DNA of 64,000 bases from Sulfuricurvum sp. (GTDB lineage Bacteria; Campylobacterota; Campylobacteria; Campylobacterales; Sulfurimonadaceae): assembly GCA_030694265.1 (NCBI GenBank), contig JAUXYP010000001.1:496001-560000 (forward strand). Direction: 5' to 3'. This document shows, one piece after another, positions 36,955 through 46,391 of this stretch. The position numbers were made by a program, and so were the translations under genes. The notes under the pieces are model-generated. The model worked only from the letters and a program-made list of their open reading frames with translations. It did no database searches and was not told where the DNA came from. Positions within the stretch are counted from its first letter, which is position 1, and each line of letters starts with the position of its first letter.

Positions 36955-37293
36955 TTATTTACTGCGATTTAAAATTTTTTCTTTTTCGGTATCAAATTCT
37001 TCTTGAGTGATGGCTCCATTGTCCAAAAGTTCTTTTATTTTTGATAATTGATCGTATATTTGATTTGTTTTATCGGGAGAAATATCATTAGGTATCTGCA
37101 TAGACTTACCTATTAATAAATACAATATTACCCCAATGAAAGGTAAAAAGAAAACGACAAGAAGCCAAACTATCTGCATCAAATTTTCTTGAAATTTAGA
37201 GGTGATAATATCCACTAACGCCCATAACCAAAGGACAAAAACCCCAATAATCATGGCATAGAACAACAAGACAAATCCAAACATCATTTCCAT
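36955..37293 (-). CDS. PLDc_N/SHOCT-domain membrane protein
   Basis: 112 residues. Two membrane segments at about 4-28 and 40-62 with the PLDc_N-like pattern WLWALVDIIT and WLLVVFFLPFIGVILYLLIG. The C-terminal 35 residues (IYDQLSKIKELLDNGAITQEEFDTEKEKILN) are a SHOCT domain. Function unknown; it precedes mscS by 19 bases and may be co-transcribed. Confidence 0.75.
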   Translation of the reverse strand: MEMMFGFVLLFYAMIIGVFVLWLWALVDIITSKFQENLMQIVWLLVVFFLPFIGVILYLLIGKSMQIPNDISPDKTNQIYDQLSKIKELLDNGAITQEEFDTEKEKILNRSK

Positions 37294-37397
37294 GAATTAT
37301 CCTTTTAAAATTTAATAATAGTAATTATTGCACTATTTTCGTTTATTTTCTCTATGTATTTGTATTTAACAAATTGGTAACCTCACAGACGCTTAGC

Positions 37398-37403
37398 TAT
37401 AAT
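37398..37403 (+). promoter_or_regulatory. Putative -10 box for the M29-like gene
   Basis: TATAAT is 51 bases before the ATG at 37455, with an AAGGAAG ribosome-binding site just before the start. Confidence 0.4.
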
Positions 37404-37454
37404 TCGTTAACGAGAATAGAACAATTATGATAATAGACTCAGTAAGGAAGAATA

Positions 37455-38507
37455 ATGGATGGTAACTTGAACTTCGAACACAAGTATGAAGAATTAATTG
37501 TAAGTGCAGAAGAACATTTGAAGGGTCTTTTGAACGAAGTGTTTCATCATACGAATCAAGAACGTGCAGTGGTGGTCTATGACACGGGATGTCTGCTCTC
37601 TACCATATTGGCATATGGGTATAAACGCTGTTTGCCGGATGCTGTATTTATCGATTTTGCTGCGAAAACTTCAGATGAAATATTAGAGATACTCAATTCA
37701 CTGCAACCATCAGATTTCGTGGCATTAGTACAATCAACGAGTTTTCGTTTGAATGATTTTCGAATGCGCATTGAGTTGTTTAAGCGCAAGATAAAAGTCA
37801 TTGAGCATCCTCATCTAAGTAGAATGTCGGATGATGAGGCGCCGCATTACATTGATTCACTTGCCTATGACTCTGTCTATTATCGTGGTGTTGGCCATAC
37901 ACTCAAGGAAAAAATAGATACCGCACCCTCAGGTGTATTAGACACTGGCGGCGAATTGCTGGTATATGGATCACCGTTTGAATCCGCTAAACTGAATATT
38001 GGCGATTATTCACAGATGACCAATGTTGGCGGTCAGTTCCCCCTTGGTGAAGTGTTTACCGAAGCACAGGACTTGCGAGCCGTAAATGGGCGTGTGAAAA
38101 TTTTTAGTTTCGGTGATGTTACGTACAAACTTAATTACCCAAAAACGCCTATAACGCTTACCATAGTAGAAGGTCAAGTAGTGGAGTGTGAAAATTCCAC
38201 TCCGGAATTTGATCAAATACTTTCGAACATACGCAGAGATGAAGGCGGTGTCGTTTGGATGCGCGAATTAGGTTTGGGTCTTAACAGAGCATTTACCAAA
38301 ACACGTACCGTTGCTGATACCGGTACCTATGAGCGTATGTGTGGCGTACATTTGTCGTTAGGTGCCAAACATGGGATATATGGCAAGCCCGGTTTTAAAC
38401 GCAGAGACGGCAGGTATCATGTAGACGTTTTTGCTGATACACACTCTTTTACCCTGGGAGATGAAGTTGTCTATAGAGACGGTGCCTGGGTTATTAACTA
38501 TAAATGA
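37455..38507 (+). CDS. Aminopeptidase M29-like protein of unknown activity
   Basis: 350 residues. The C-terminal two thirds resemble the M29 aminopeptidase / metal-dependent dioxygenase fold: NVGGQFPLGEVFTEA, then a segment ending in MRELGLGLN, and ERMCGVHLSLGAKHGIYG followed by YHVDVF. M29 enzymes coordinate metals with Glu, His and Asp in these places, and the pattern is partly kept (Glu in GEVF, Glu in RELG, His in VHLS, His and Asp in HVDVF). The N-terminal 120 residues are Rossmann-like. Whether it is an active peptidase is not clear. Confidence 0.6.
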   Translation: MDGNLNFEHKYEELIVSAEEHLKGLLNEVFHHTNQERAVVVYDTGCLLSTILAYGYKRCLPDAVFIDFAAKTSDEILEILNSLQPSDFVALVQSTSFRLNDFRMRIELFKRKIKVIEHPHLSRMSDDEAPHYIDSLAYDSVYYRGVGHTLKEKIDTAPSGVLDTGGELLVYGSPFESAKLNIGDYSQMTNVGGQFPLGEVFTEAQDLRAVNGRVKIFSFGDVTYKLNYPKTPITLTIVEGQVVECENSTPEFDQILSNIRRDEGGVVWMRELGLGLNRAFTKTRTVADTGTYERMCGVHLSLGAKHGIYGKPGFKRRDGRYHVDVFADTHSFTLGDEVVYRDGAWVINYK

Positions 38508-38516
38508 AATAACACC

Positions 38517-38522
38517 TATAAT
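38517..38522 (+). promoter_or_regulatory. Putative -10 box for the 122-aa gene
   Basis: TATAAT lies 36 bases before the ATG at 38559, which has an AAAAGG site 8 bases upstream. It supports the shorter start. Confidence 0.4.
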
Positions 38523-38558
38523 TTGAATATAATGATGCACTCAGAAAAGGATTATGCC

Positions 38559-38927
38559 ATGCCATTTACTCCAGAACAACGTCTTATTATTAAAGAATCG
38601 AGTGAACTTTACGCTCAAGAGGTTACACGTATCAACGATTTATTAGAAAATGAGAGTGATGACAGTCGGTGTGATAAACTTTATTTACTTCGTGCTATCG
38701 CTACTATCGAGCATACCCAGCGTATCGGGCTCTTAAATAACGACGAAATGACGGATAAACATCTCGAAGCACTTATGCAAGAAGTCAACCGCTCTTTCCC
38801 TCAAAAAGATGACTCAGAGTTATTTGATGACATCGCCATTTTAGAAGATGATATAAAAGCTCGCTTCTTTAATAATCCAGCCAAAGAAAAACAAATGCTC
38901 TTAGCTGCATTGGGGATAACGCTTTAA
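38559..38927 (+). CDS. Hypothetical acidic helical protein, about 122 aa
   Basis: Acidic, helical, soluble protein with one cysteine. It starts MPFTPEQRLIIKESSELYAQEV and contains repeated acidic stretches (NESDDS, DSELFDDIAILEDDI). I do not recognise a family. The ATG at 38559 is preferred over 38523 because of the ribosome-binding site and the TATAAT placement. It converges on the alcohol dehydrogenase gene. Confidence 0.5.
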   Translation: MPFTPEQRLIIKESSELYAQEVTRINDLLENESDDSRCDKLYLLRAIATIEHTQRIGLLNNDEMTDKHLEALMQEVNRSFPQKDDSELFDDIAILEDDIKARFFNNPAKEKQMLLAALGITL

Positions 38928-38954
38928 AGGAACTGATAGTATTACTTCAAAATA

Positions 38955-40100
38955 TCAAGCATATCCCAATATGTCTTCGATACTTTGAACACAATAGGCA
39001 TCTCCCATGCCCCACATTTTAGCGAGACCGTAAGCGTTTTGTGCAATCTCCGGTATCGCTTCTCTCGGGATATTTCCTTTAGGTAACGACACCGGTGCTC
39101 CAATGAAGTCAAACCATCGTTGCAACGATGTGATTCCCTCGTCAGCTGAGTCTTTTCCAAATACTTCTTTAGCAAAGCGTTCAAACTGGGTAATGTTTTT
39201 ATCTTTGTACCATTTCATCCATGCTGGGATGACAATAGCGAGCCCTGCCCCGTGTGGAATATTAAACAATGCAGAAAGTGCGTGCTCAATCATATGATTT
39301 GGAAAGTTTCCTCCGCCAGTCCCTGAGCTAGTCAAACCGTTTAATGCCTGAGAGGATGCCCATGCAAATTCTGCCCGTGCGTCATAGTTTGCAGGATCTT
39401 CTATTAGTATTTCGGTTGTTTCAATTACGGTTTTAATAATCGACTCTACCAACCTAGATTGAAAATTAGGATGATCGGTAGCCGTAAAGTATACTTCAAT
39501 CGAGTGGGCAATAATATCAACGGCTGAATAGGCTAAATACTCTTTTGTGACGCTCATCATCAGTTCTGGATTGACGATCGAGATCTTTGGATTTAAGTGC
39601 ACTGATGCAATCGAGTATTTTTGTTTTGTGGCTTCATTGGTAATAACTGAATTGCCATTCATTTCACTAGCGGCAGCTGCAAGGGTTACAATTGAATATA
39701 CAGGTAGAGCTTTGTCTATGGAAGCTTTATTGATGAAAAAATCCCATACATCCGTTTCAACAACAGCCCCTGCCGCTATCGCTTTGGAAGAATCAATAAC
39801 TGAACCTCCTCCAACACCTAATACGGCATCAATTTTGTTTGATTTAACAAGTTCGATTCCGTGATAAACGTCTGATAGGAGAGGATTACTGACAATGCCA
39901 CCCAAATCAACGTATTCAACACCTGCTTTCTCCAACGATGCAATAACACGTTGATATAATCCAATCTTTTTTATTGAACCCGTTCCATATACGAGCAATA
40001 CTCGCCCAATACCATCATGTGCAAGCAGTTCACCGACAGTATTTTCTTTATCACGTCCAAATTCAATACGAGTTGGGTTATAGTAGGTAAATGAATCCAT
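38955..40100 (-). CDS. Iron-containing alcohol dehydrogenase (YqhD/butanol dehydrogenase-like)
   Basis: 381 residues. The N-terminal NAD(P)-binding part has YNPTRIEFGRD, VYGTGSIKKIGLY and VLGVGGGSVIDSSKAIAAG. The C-terminal helical part gives the metal ligands: Asp in SAVDIIAHSIE, His in the same stretch, and His residues in MIEHALSALFNIPHGAGLAIV. It reduces aldehydes or oxidises primary alcohols; substrate unknown. Single gene. Confidence 0.92.
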   Translation of the reverse strand: MDSFTYYNPTRIEFGRDKENTVGELLAHDGIGRVLLVYGTGSIKKIGLYQRVIASLEKAGVEYVDLGGIVSNPLLSDVYHGIELVKSNKIDAVLGVGGGSVIDSSKAIAAGAVVETDVWDFFINKASIDKALPVYSIVTLAAAASEMNGNSVITNEATKQKYSIASVHLNPKISIVNPELMMSVTKEYLAYSAVDIIAHSIEVYFTATDHPNFQSRLVESIIKTVIETTEILIEDPANYDARAEFAWASSQALNGLTSSGTGGGNFPNHMIEHALSALFNIPHGAGLAIVIPAWMKWYKDKNITQFERFAKEVFGKDSADEGITSLQRWFDFIGAPVSLPKGNIPREAIPEIAQNAYGLAKMWGMGDAYCVQSIEDILGYA

Positions 40101-40236
40101 AAATTATCCTTGATCATGTCAATATTTATCGGATTGTATAGGGCTTGGACTTCGCTATGGCTGAAGTTCTGGTGCTATAGCTATGTTATACTTATAAACT
40201 TTATACTACCTACTATACAAAGATAAGTCATAATTC

Positions 40237-40527
40237 ATGAAAGCTTTTATTATTCTATTTATTATTTTCAATCTAATTACCTTTTTCATGTTCGGTATTG
40301 ACAAATTACTTGCACGTACAAGTCGAAAACGTATAAGTGAAAAAACACTTATGACTATGGCAATGGTTGGCGGAAGTGTTGGAGCTGTATTTGCCCAAAA
40401 ATTATTTCGTCATAAAATACGTAAATTTCCATTTATACTATGGATTATTTTAGTCATGCAGTTTGTTGTTTTTGAAGCTATTTGGAATTACCAATTTATT
40501 CAGAAATTCTGCGGCAGTATGCTCTGA
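40237..40527 (+). CDS. DUF1294 small membrane protein
   Basis: 96 residues with three hydrophobic segments. The family pattern is clear: FMFGIDKLLARTSRKRISEKTLM, then MVGGSVGAVFAQKLFRHKIRKFPF. Proteins of this kind are inner-membrane proteins of unknown role. TATACT at 40187-40192 may be its -10 box. Confidence 0.78.
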   Translation: MKAFIILFIIFNLITFFMFGIDKLLARTSRKRISEKTLMTMAMVGGSVGAVFAQKLFRHKIRKFPFILWIILVMQFVVFEAIWNYQFIQKFCGSML

Positions 40528-40547
40528 CATATTTTGACACACCGATT

Positions 40548-40955
40548 CTAGTGATCATCTCGATCGCGGATTTTAAAATTCGCGAAAGCCCCTTCGACAC
40601 TCATAGCATTTTTATAGTTTGACGGGGTGAACTTAACGGTTTTATTCTTTAAATTACATACGGCAATACGAAAATATGATCCCATAAATGGTTCAACAAT
40701 ACATATAATATTTCCATCGATTTCCCGTGTTGCATGTATTACGCCTTGTAGATTAGGAAAAAAATATTTAGGATAACTCAGTGGGGTAATTTCTACAACC
40801 TCCGCATATCTATTCTTATCAAGAGTACTGGCAATCGTTCTAGCGTCATCGAAATCATCAAATTTCACACACCAATCATCGAATATTTTGTTAAAGTGTT
40901 TTAAATCTTCATCTAAAAACCCACCTGCTGGTGATTGTAAAGCATAGATACTCAA
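40548..40955 (-). CDS. Conserved hypothetical protein, 135 aa
   Basis: Soluble protein of alternating strands and helices. It starts MSIYALQSPAGGFLDEDLKHFNKIFDDW and has two cysteines (DWCVKF and NIICIVEPF). No motif recognised and no clear operon; the antiporter gene lies 34 bases upstream on the same strand. Confidence 0.5.
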   Translation of the reverse strand: MSIYALQSPAGGFLDEDLKHFNKIFDDWCVKFDDFDDARTIASTLDKNRYAEVVEITPLSYPKYFFPNLQGVIHATREIDGNIICIVEPFMGSYFRIAVCNLKNKTVKFTPSNYKNAMSVEGAFANFKIRDRDDH

Positions 40956-40989
40956 TTTATACAGCCTTAAATTTATTGGATATTTATCA

Positions 40990-42585
40990 TTATTTTAGTG
41001 CATGCTTCACAAGTAGATCTGCTACTTCAAAGCTGGCGTCGACGAATTCTAAGTTAGCCAAATCTCTTAAGCTCTTTCGCTCTTCAGCATTGTCAATTTT
41101 AATTATGACATTTGCTTCTTTGCTATAACCAAGTACCGCTTCACTAATAAGTCGTCTGTTTTGTTCACTGCTCATCGTGATTATGACTGCCTTTGCCTCT
41201 TTGATCATCAAAGACTCCAAAACTGGAAGTTTATTTAAGTGCCCAAAATAGGCCATATAACCGAGTTTCCTAGCATGTAAAACGTGTTTTAAGTTATCGG
41301 AAATGATGATGAAATTTGCCCCTTTCGCCTGCAAGGAAGCGGCAACAATTTTACCAAGCATCGCAAAACCGGCAACGATAATATGATCTTTACGCTCAAT
41401 TGGTGTGATGACGTCAGATTCGAAGAATTCTTTTTCAAAATAGGATGAAAGTTTATAGATATTACCGACAATAAATGGCGTTAATATCATAGAAATAACA
41501 CTTACTAGTATCAAAAAACTTGTCATTTCTTCACTAATAAGCTTTTGCCCCCCTGCAAGGGTAAAAATGGCAAATGAAAACTCCCCTACTTGAGCCAGTG
41601 ATAATGCCGTTTTTGCGGATGTATTTTTGTCGGAATTGCGTCGTATAATCATGTAAATGACGAATGCTTTGAATAACATCGCAAATGCGAATACAAATAT
41701 AATGATATGGATATTTTCCAAAAAATAAAAAATATCGATCTTTGTCCCTACCCCAAAGAAAAAAGCTCCCAGAAGAAGATCTTTATAGCTTGCAATATCA
41801 GATTCTACTTTGACGTTGTAACGTGTATCAGCGATGATCATCCCTGCAATGAAAGCTCCCAAAGAATAGGTAAAACCCATACTGTGTGCAAGAAGTGAAG
41901 CACCGATCAAAATTGAAAATACGGAGCCTAAAAAAAGTTCTTCCAGCTCTGTTTTTGCTGAAAACTGCAAAAGTGCATTGACAATCTTTTCCCCTACAGT
42001 AAACATGAATACAACGACAAAGATGGCGGAGAGAATCGTTTTCCATAGGACTTCACCCAGAGAGAGGGTATCATTGGATAAAAAAGTGATGAGTAATAAA
42101 ATAGGGATGACGGCGAGATCTTGAAAGATTAAGATCCCCATCGATTTTTGACCATACGGGGTATGGATATCTTTGGACTCTTTGAGATACGTCAGGACAA
42201 TGGCAGTCGATGAGAGGGAAAAAGCCAAAGAGATGATAAGGGATGTATTGAAATTGAGTCCAAAAAGATAATAAGAAAGAATAAAGATCACCGCGACGCT
42301 GAACACGACTTGAAGCAGACCGTTTGTGAGGAGTATCTCTTTCATCTTTTTGATTTTCTCTAAACTCAGCTCCAGTCCGATGGTAAACATCAAAAAGACA
42401 ATCCCAAACTCTCCGATTAAGTCTAATGAATCGTTTCTAAATCCATTAAAGCCAAAAAGAGTGCTGATGATGGTTCCAGTTGCAATGTAACCGATGATAT
42501 GAGAGATACCAAATTTTTTGAGGATGATGTTCAAAACGGTCGCAATAGAAACCGTTAAAAAGATTGATAAAAGTAAATTTTCCAT
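40990..42585 (-). CDS. CPA2-family monovalent cation:proton antiporter (Kef-type)
   Basis: 531 residues. Residues 1-380 hold about 12-13 membrane segments with the CPA2 pattern (IIGYIATGTIISTLFG, FLMFTIGLELSLEKIKKMK, FQDLAVIPILLL, GAFIAGMIIADT). Residues 395-520 are a cytosolic TrkA-N-like (RCK) domain with HIIVAGFAMLGKIVAASLQAKG; the glycine motif is altered from GxGxxG, so nucleotide binding may be weak. It likely exchanges K+ or Na+ for protons. Confidence 0.9.
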   Translation of the reverse strand: MENLLLSIFLTVSIATVLNIILKKFGISHIIGYIATGTIISTLFGFNGFRNDSLDLIGEFGIVFLMFTIGLELSLEKIKKMKEILLTNGLLQVVFSVAVIFILSYYLFGLNFNTSLIISLAFSLSSTAIVLTYLKESKDIHTPYGQKSMGILIFQDLAVIPILLLITFLSNDTLSLGEVLWKTILSAIFVVVFMFTVGEKIVNALLQFSAKTELEELFLGSVFSILIGASLLAHSMGFTYSLGAFIAGMIIADTRYNVKVESDIASYKDLLLGAFFFGVGTKIDIFYFLENIHIIIFVFAFAMLFKAFVIYMIIRRNSDKNTSAKTALSLAQVGEFSFAIFTLAGGQKLISEEMTSFLILVSVISMILTPFIVGNIYKLSSYFEKEFFESDVITPIERKDHIIVAGFAMLGKIVAASLQAKGANFIIISDNLKHVLHARKLGYMAYFGHLNKLPVLESLMIKEAKAVIITMSSEQNRRLISEAVLGYSKEANVIIKIDNAEERKSLRDLANLEFVDASFEVADLLVKHALK

Positions 42586-42636
42586 ATGATTATTATAGTG
42601 AATAAGAGGATTTCAAGCAAGAAGAAAAGCTATTAC

Positions 42637-42849
42637 TTAATAGCTCCCCTCCCCCACCGAAATCACATAATTATCATCCACTTCAACAGCCGTAAATGAA
42701 TGTTGCCCGCAAAAGCTTTCATTCATCTCCTGCGCCCACGCACGTGCTATACGCATTGCATTTTCTTTGTCATCCAAGGTTTTGATTTGAGGCATTTGTT
42801 TACGTCTTGCGCAGGCGCATAGTTTTTCAACAACAACATGATGATCCAT
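42637..42849 (-). CDS. Small CxC protein A, nif-linked, paralogue of the next gene
   Basis: 70 residues. Its N-terminus MDHHVVVEKLCACARRKQ and the later ESFCGQHSF and VEVDDNYVISV blocks match the upstream neighbour block for block (CxCA, FCGxH, VDDN(Y/F)VI), so they arose by tandem duplication. The three cysteines and several histidines suggest a metal or Fe-S site, but no known family is recognised. It is the last gene of the leftward nif run, 11 bases after its paralogue. Confidence 0.65.
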   Translation of the reverse strand: MDHHVVVEKLCACARRKQMPQIKTLDDKENAMRIARAWAQEMNESFCGQHSFTAVEVDDNYVISVGEGSY

Positions 42850-42860
42850 ACTATCCCCTT

Positions 42861-43082
42861 TTACTTACAGCCACAGCCGCCGCCGACCATACCGATAACA
42901 AAATTGTCATCAACACCGACAAGTTGAAACGTGTGTTTACCGCAAAAGTTTCCATTCATAAATGCGAGCTGAGTTTCTGCTGCTCCCAATGCATCACTTT
43001 TACTCTCATAAGTAGCGATTTGGGACAATCCCTCTTTTTTTGCACAGCTGCACAATTTTTCGATTACTACGTGATGTTCCAT
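42861..43082 (-). CDS. Small CxC protein B, nif-linked, paralogue of protein A
   Basis: 73 residues: MEHHVVIEKLCSCAKKEG, GNFCGKHTFQ, VGVDDNFVIGM and an extra C-terminal GGGCGCK with two more cysteines. The shared blocks with the 70-aa protein are CxCA, FCGxH and VDDN. No known family is recognised. A GAAC-N5-ATGCA promoter candidate lies 32 bases before the ATG, and GGAGAAACATT precedes the start, so this pair may be transcribed from its own nif-type promoter. Confidence 0.68.
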   Translation of the reverse strand: MEHHVVIEKLCSCAKKEGLSQIATYESKSDALGAAETQLAFMNGNFCGKHTFQLVGVDDNFVIGMVGGGCGCK

Positions 43083-43114
43083 AATGTTTCTCCAATGGTG
43101 ATTTGAAGAATTAA

Positions 43115-43128
43115 TGCATTTGGTGTTC
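43115..43128 (-). promoter_or_regulatory. Candidate nif sigma-54-like promoter, CxC pair
   Basis: GAAC-ACCAA-ATGCA on the minus strand, 32 bases before the start of CxC protein B and overlapping the end of the 61-aa gene. It matches the motif found before nifH, nifB, nifS and two other nif-region operons. Confidence 0.5.
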
Positions 43129-43313
43129 TAGGAAAGGGGTGTTGTTTTAAAAACGAAATAGAGTTCATCTTTGAGAATATTGAGGTGTTTGATGACATTG
43201 TCGCGACGGGGTTCATCGAGAATAAAATGTTGATCGATTGAATCGTAAATACGGTCGATATTTGCATACGCTTCTTGAAGTAATTCGGCTTTTATTTTCT
43301 CTTGGATAGACAT
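43128..43313 (-). CDS. Small hypothetical protein downstream of nifK, 61 aa
   Basis: Helical, charged protein starting MSIQEKIKAELLQEAYANIDRIYDSI, then DEPRRDNVIKHLNILKDELYFVF. No cysteine, no signal. It is 48 bases after nifK on the same strand, so it is probably read with nifHDK. I chose the Met at 43313 (residue 12 of the track ORF) because the preceding residues overlap an unlikely leader. Function unknown; it may assist nitrogenase maturation by context only. Confidence 0.6.
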   Translation of the reverse strand: MSIQEKIKAELLQEAYANIDRIYDSIDQHFILDEPRRDNVIKHLNILKDELYFVFKTTPLS

Positions 43314-43361
43314 TCTGGAATCTTTTTGTGTAGGTATCTCCCACAAGGGGAGAAGGAGACC

Positions 43362-44906
43362 TTAGCGGATAAGATCGAAGAAATAGTCAGTGGTTGCGAT
43401 ACCTTTGGTATCTTCATCCAACTGGTCAAGAACTTTGTTCGTGATCCAAGTAAGAAGGTTCAACGCACCGTCGTATCCACTGATAGAGTAGCGGTGTAGG
43501 TGGTGACGGTCAAAGATAGGGAATCCGATATAGATCAACGGAGTACCAGTATCGCGCATCAACTCTTTACCGTAGCTGTTACCGATCATGAAATCGACAG
43601 GCTCAGTGAAGAGAAGTGAACGCATGTGCCACAAATCTTTTTCAGCCCATACATTCAAGCTGTCTTTTGCCGGAGAAGTATCAAGCAATGCTCTCATCTC
43701 TTCTTCCCAACCCTTAGGGGCATTGTGACAAAGAACATGAGTAGGCTCAGCACCCATCTCTAACAAGAATGAAACGAGACCTAGAAGGAAATCAGGATCA
43801 CCCCAGATAGCGAATTTTTTACCGTGCATGTACGGATAGCTGTCTTGCATCGCATCAACCAAACGGCCGCGCTCTACTTTGAGTTTTTGAGGAACTTCGG
43901 TTCCTGTCAACTCTGCAAGTTTCATAACAAACTCATCAGTCCCTTTGAGACCGACTGGGTTGCTGAATCCACCAGCATGCTTCCATCGTTTCTCAACCAT
44001 TTTCATAGTTTTTGATGTAGCGTATTTTTGCAATGAGATCGTTGCGCTGGAGTTGATACAATCTTTTGCATCGTCCAGTTTTGTTCCGCCTTGGAACATT
44101 TCGTATTGACCGGCTGGCATATCCCACTGATCAGAGTGGTCACCTAACATGATATAGTCGGTTCCGAATGCTTCAACGATCGTTTTTACCGAGCGAAGTG
44201 AACCGATATATGTTTCAAATCCTGGGATAATATTGATACGTTGTTTCTTCTCACCTTGTTGACCTTCCGTGAGTTGTGACATGATACCGTGCATCATGTT
44301 GTCATAACCCGTGATATGGCTACCGACAAATGAAGGTGTGTGCGCGTATGGAATCGGATATTCTTCCGATAGGAATTCTCCGCCATCTTCTTCTTTTGCA
44401 GCGATAATAAACGCTTGCAAGTCATCCCCGATAACTTCCGCCATACACGTAGTAGAAACAGCGATCATTTTAGGCTTATACACTGCTGCACAGTTTTTTA
44501 AACCCTCTTTCATGTTCACCAATCCACCAAATACCGCAGCATCTTCAGTCATAGAATCCGATACACATGGAGTCGGCTCTTTGAAGTGACGAGTGAAATA
44601 TGAACGGAAATACGCAACACATCCATGAGAACCATGAACATACGGCATAGTCCCTTCAAACCCGAGTGCAACCATAACCGCACCAAGAGGCTGGCATGCT
44701 TTTGCAGGGTTGACAGTGATTGCTTCGCGGGCCAAGTTTTTCTCACGGTAATCCCATGACTTAGTCCACTCTGCGATCTCATCTACTTTTGCAGGGTTAA
44801 CTGCAAGCATAGACGATTCGAATTGCTTTTTATTTTTGAGCACCTCTTGGTACTCAGGACGTTTAAAGAGATCTTTTCCGTTTACAATTTTTTCTACTTC
44901 TTGCAT
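43362..44906 (-). CDS. nifK: Nitrogenase molybdenum-iron protein beta chain
   Basis: Beta subunit of dinitrogenase; with NifD it forms the alpha2beta2 protein and shares the P-cluster. 514 residues, normal length. Cluster ligand regions: INPAKACQPLGA-type (as read, VNPAKACQPLGAVMVALG), VHGSHGCVAYFRSYFTRHFKEP and VSTTCMAEVIGDDLQAF. The C-terminus has VDFMIGNSYGKEL, PLIYIGFPIFDRHHLHR and the closing YDGALNLLTWI. It follows nifD by 4 bases. Confidence 0.98.
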   Translation of the reverse strand: MQEVEKIVNGKDLFKRPEYQEVLKNKKQFESSMLAVNPAKVDEIAEWTKSWDYREKNLAREAITVNPAKACQPLGAVMVALGFEGTMPYVHGSHGCVAYFRSYFTRHFKEPTPCVSDSMTEDAAVFGGLVNMKEGLKNCAAVYKPKMIAVSTTCMAEVIGDDLQAFIIAAKEEDGGEFLSEEYPIPYAHTPSFVGSHITGYDNMMHGIMSQLTEGQQGEKKQRINIIPGFETYIGSLRSVKTIVEAFGTDYIMLGDHSDQWDMPAGQYEMFQGGTKLDDAKDCINSSATISLQKYATSKTMKMVEKRWKHAGGFSNPVGLKGTDEFVMKLAELTGTEVPQKLKVERGRLVDAMQDSYPYMHGKKFAIWGDPDFLLGLVSFLLEMGAEPTHVLCHNAPKGWEEEMRALLDTSPAKDSLNVWAEKDLWHMRSLLFTEPVDFMIGNSYGKELMRDTGTPLIYIGFPIFDRHHLHRYSISGYDGALNLLTWITNKVLDQLDEDTKGIATTDYFFDLIR

Positions 44907-44910
44907 CTTA

Positions 44911-46377
44911 TTATCCTTCCTTTTCCCATGGTGCTTTTGAGTGCGCCCATACTGGTGAATTGATCGCTAAATCCATATCTTGTGCGAAGATAGCAAATCC
45001 GTCGTACCCGTGGTACGGTCCGCTGTAATCCCATGAGTGCATCTGACGATACGGAAGACCCATTTTTTGGAATACATACTTCTCTTTGATCCCTGAAGCT
45101 ACAAGGTCAGGTTGAAGTTTTTTCACGAATGCTTCAAGCTCATACTCATTGACGTCATCGTAGATAACGGTTGAGCGGAAAATCTCTTCTTTGGTACGTT
45201 TGTAGTCGTCATCATGAGCGAACTCATAACCCGTACCGATTACTTCCATACCCAAATCTTCATAGGCACCGATAACGTGACGAGGACGTAAACCGCCGAC
45301 GAACAACATAACCGTTTTGCCTTCAAGACGTGGTTTGTATTTAGCGATAACCGCATCGATCATCGGCTGATACTTCGCGATAACTTCTTCACATTTAGCT
45401 TGTACACTTTCGTCAAAGAACGCCGCGATTTTGCGTAGAGATTTGATGGTTTGTGACGGTCCGAAGAAGTTGTACTCGATCCAAGGAATCCCGTACTCTT
45501 TTTCCATGTGACGGCTGATGTAGTTCATTGAACGGTAGCAGTGAAGCAAGTTCAATTTTACTTTTGGTGTCAATGCCATCTCTTTAAGAGTTGCATCCCC
45601 AGACCATTGTGCAACAACGCGAAGACCCATTTCCTCTAAAAGGATACGGCTTGACCATGCATCACCACCGATGTTATAGTCACCGATGATCGCAACGTCA
45701 TAATCAGTAGCCGTAACATCACTGATGTCAACATTTACTTTACCATCAAAAATGTAGTCACGAACCGTGTCGTTTGCGATGTGGTGACCCAATGACTGAG
45801 ATACCCCACGGAAACCTTCACAGTTGACGGGAACGATGACCTTGTCGATCTCTTTTGCTTTTACTTTGGTAACGGCACCGATATCATCACCGATCAAACC
45901 GATCGGGCACTCTGATTGAACCGTAATACCGTTATTCAATGGGAAAAGCTGCTCGATTTCATCGATACATTTACCCAATTTTTTATCTCCACCGAAAACG
46001 ATGTTGTTTTCTTGGAAATCCGAGCTAAAGTTCATCGTTACAAACGTATCAACACCGGTTACACCGATATAGTAGTTACGACGACCTGCACGGCTGTATT
46101 GACCGCATCCGATAGGTCCGTGGCTGATGTGGATCATGTCTTTGACAGGACCCCATACAACCCCTTTTGAACCCGCATAAGCACAACCGCGTTGGCTCAT
46201 AACACCTGGAACGGTCTTCTTGTTTGAGCGTACATCGCCGCACGTTTTTTGATTTTCATCATTTGGAGATCCGACACCGAGGTGTTTCTCACGGTTTTTC
46301 GCCGCTTTCTCAGGATACGCTTTTAAGATCTCTTCAATGGCCGCTTTTTGTTTGGCTTCTAGTGATTCTGGTCCCAT
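44911..46377 (-). CDS. nifD: Nitrogenase molybdenum-iron protein alpha chain
   Basis: Alpha subunit of dinitrogenase, carrying FeMo-cofactor. 488 residues. P-cluster ligand regions: [25 protein letters not shown] and [12 protein letters not shown]. Cofactor ligands: Cys in [12 protein letters not shown] and His in [21 protein letters not shown]. The [18 protein letters not shown] segment is typical of Mo-type enzymes, not of VnfD or AnfD. It lies between the 119-aa gene and nifK. Confidence 0.98.
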   Translation of the reverse strand: MGPESLEAKQKAAIEEILKAYPEKAAKNREKHLGVGSPNDENQKTCGDVRSNKKTVPGVMSQRGCAYAGSKGVVWGPVKDMIHISHGPIGCGQYSRAGRRNYYIGVTGVDTFVTMNFSSDFQENNIVFGGDKKLGKCIDEIEQLFPLNNGITVQSECPIGLIGDDIGAVTKVKAKEIDKVIVPVNCEGFRGVSQSLGHHIANDTVRDYIFDGKVNVDISDVTATDYDVAIIGDYNIGGDAWSSRILLEEMGLRVVAQWSGDATLKEMALTPKVKLNLLHCYRSMNYISRHMEKEYGIPWIEYNFFGPSQTIKSLRKIAAFFDESVQAKCEEVIAKYQPMIDAVIAKYKPRLEGKTVMLFVGGLRPRHVIGAYEDLGMEVIGTGYEFAHDDDYKRTKEEIFRSTVIYDDVNEYELEAFVKKLQPDLVASGIKEKYVFQKMGLPYRQMHSWDYSGPYHGYDGFAIFAQDMDLAINSPVWAHSKAPWEKEG

Positions 46378-46391
46378 AATACACCTCTTCC

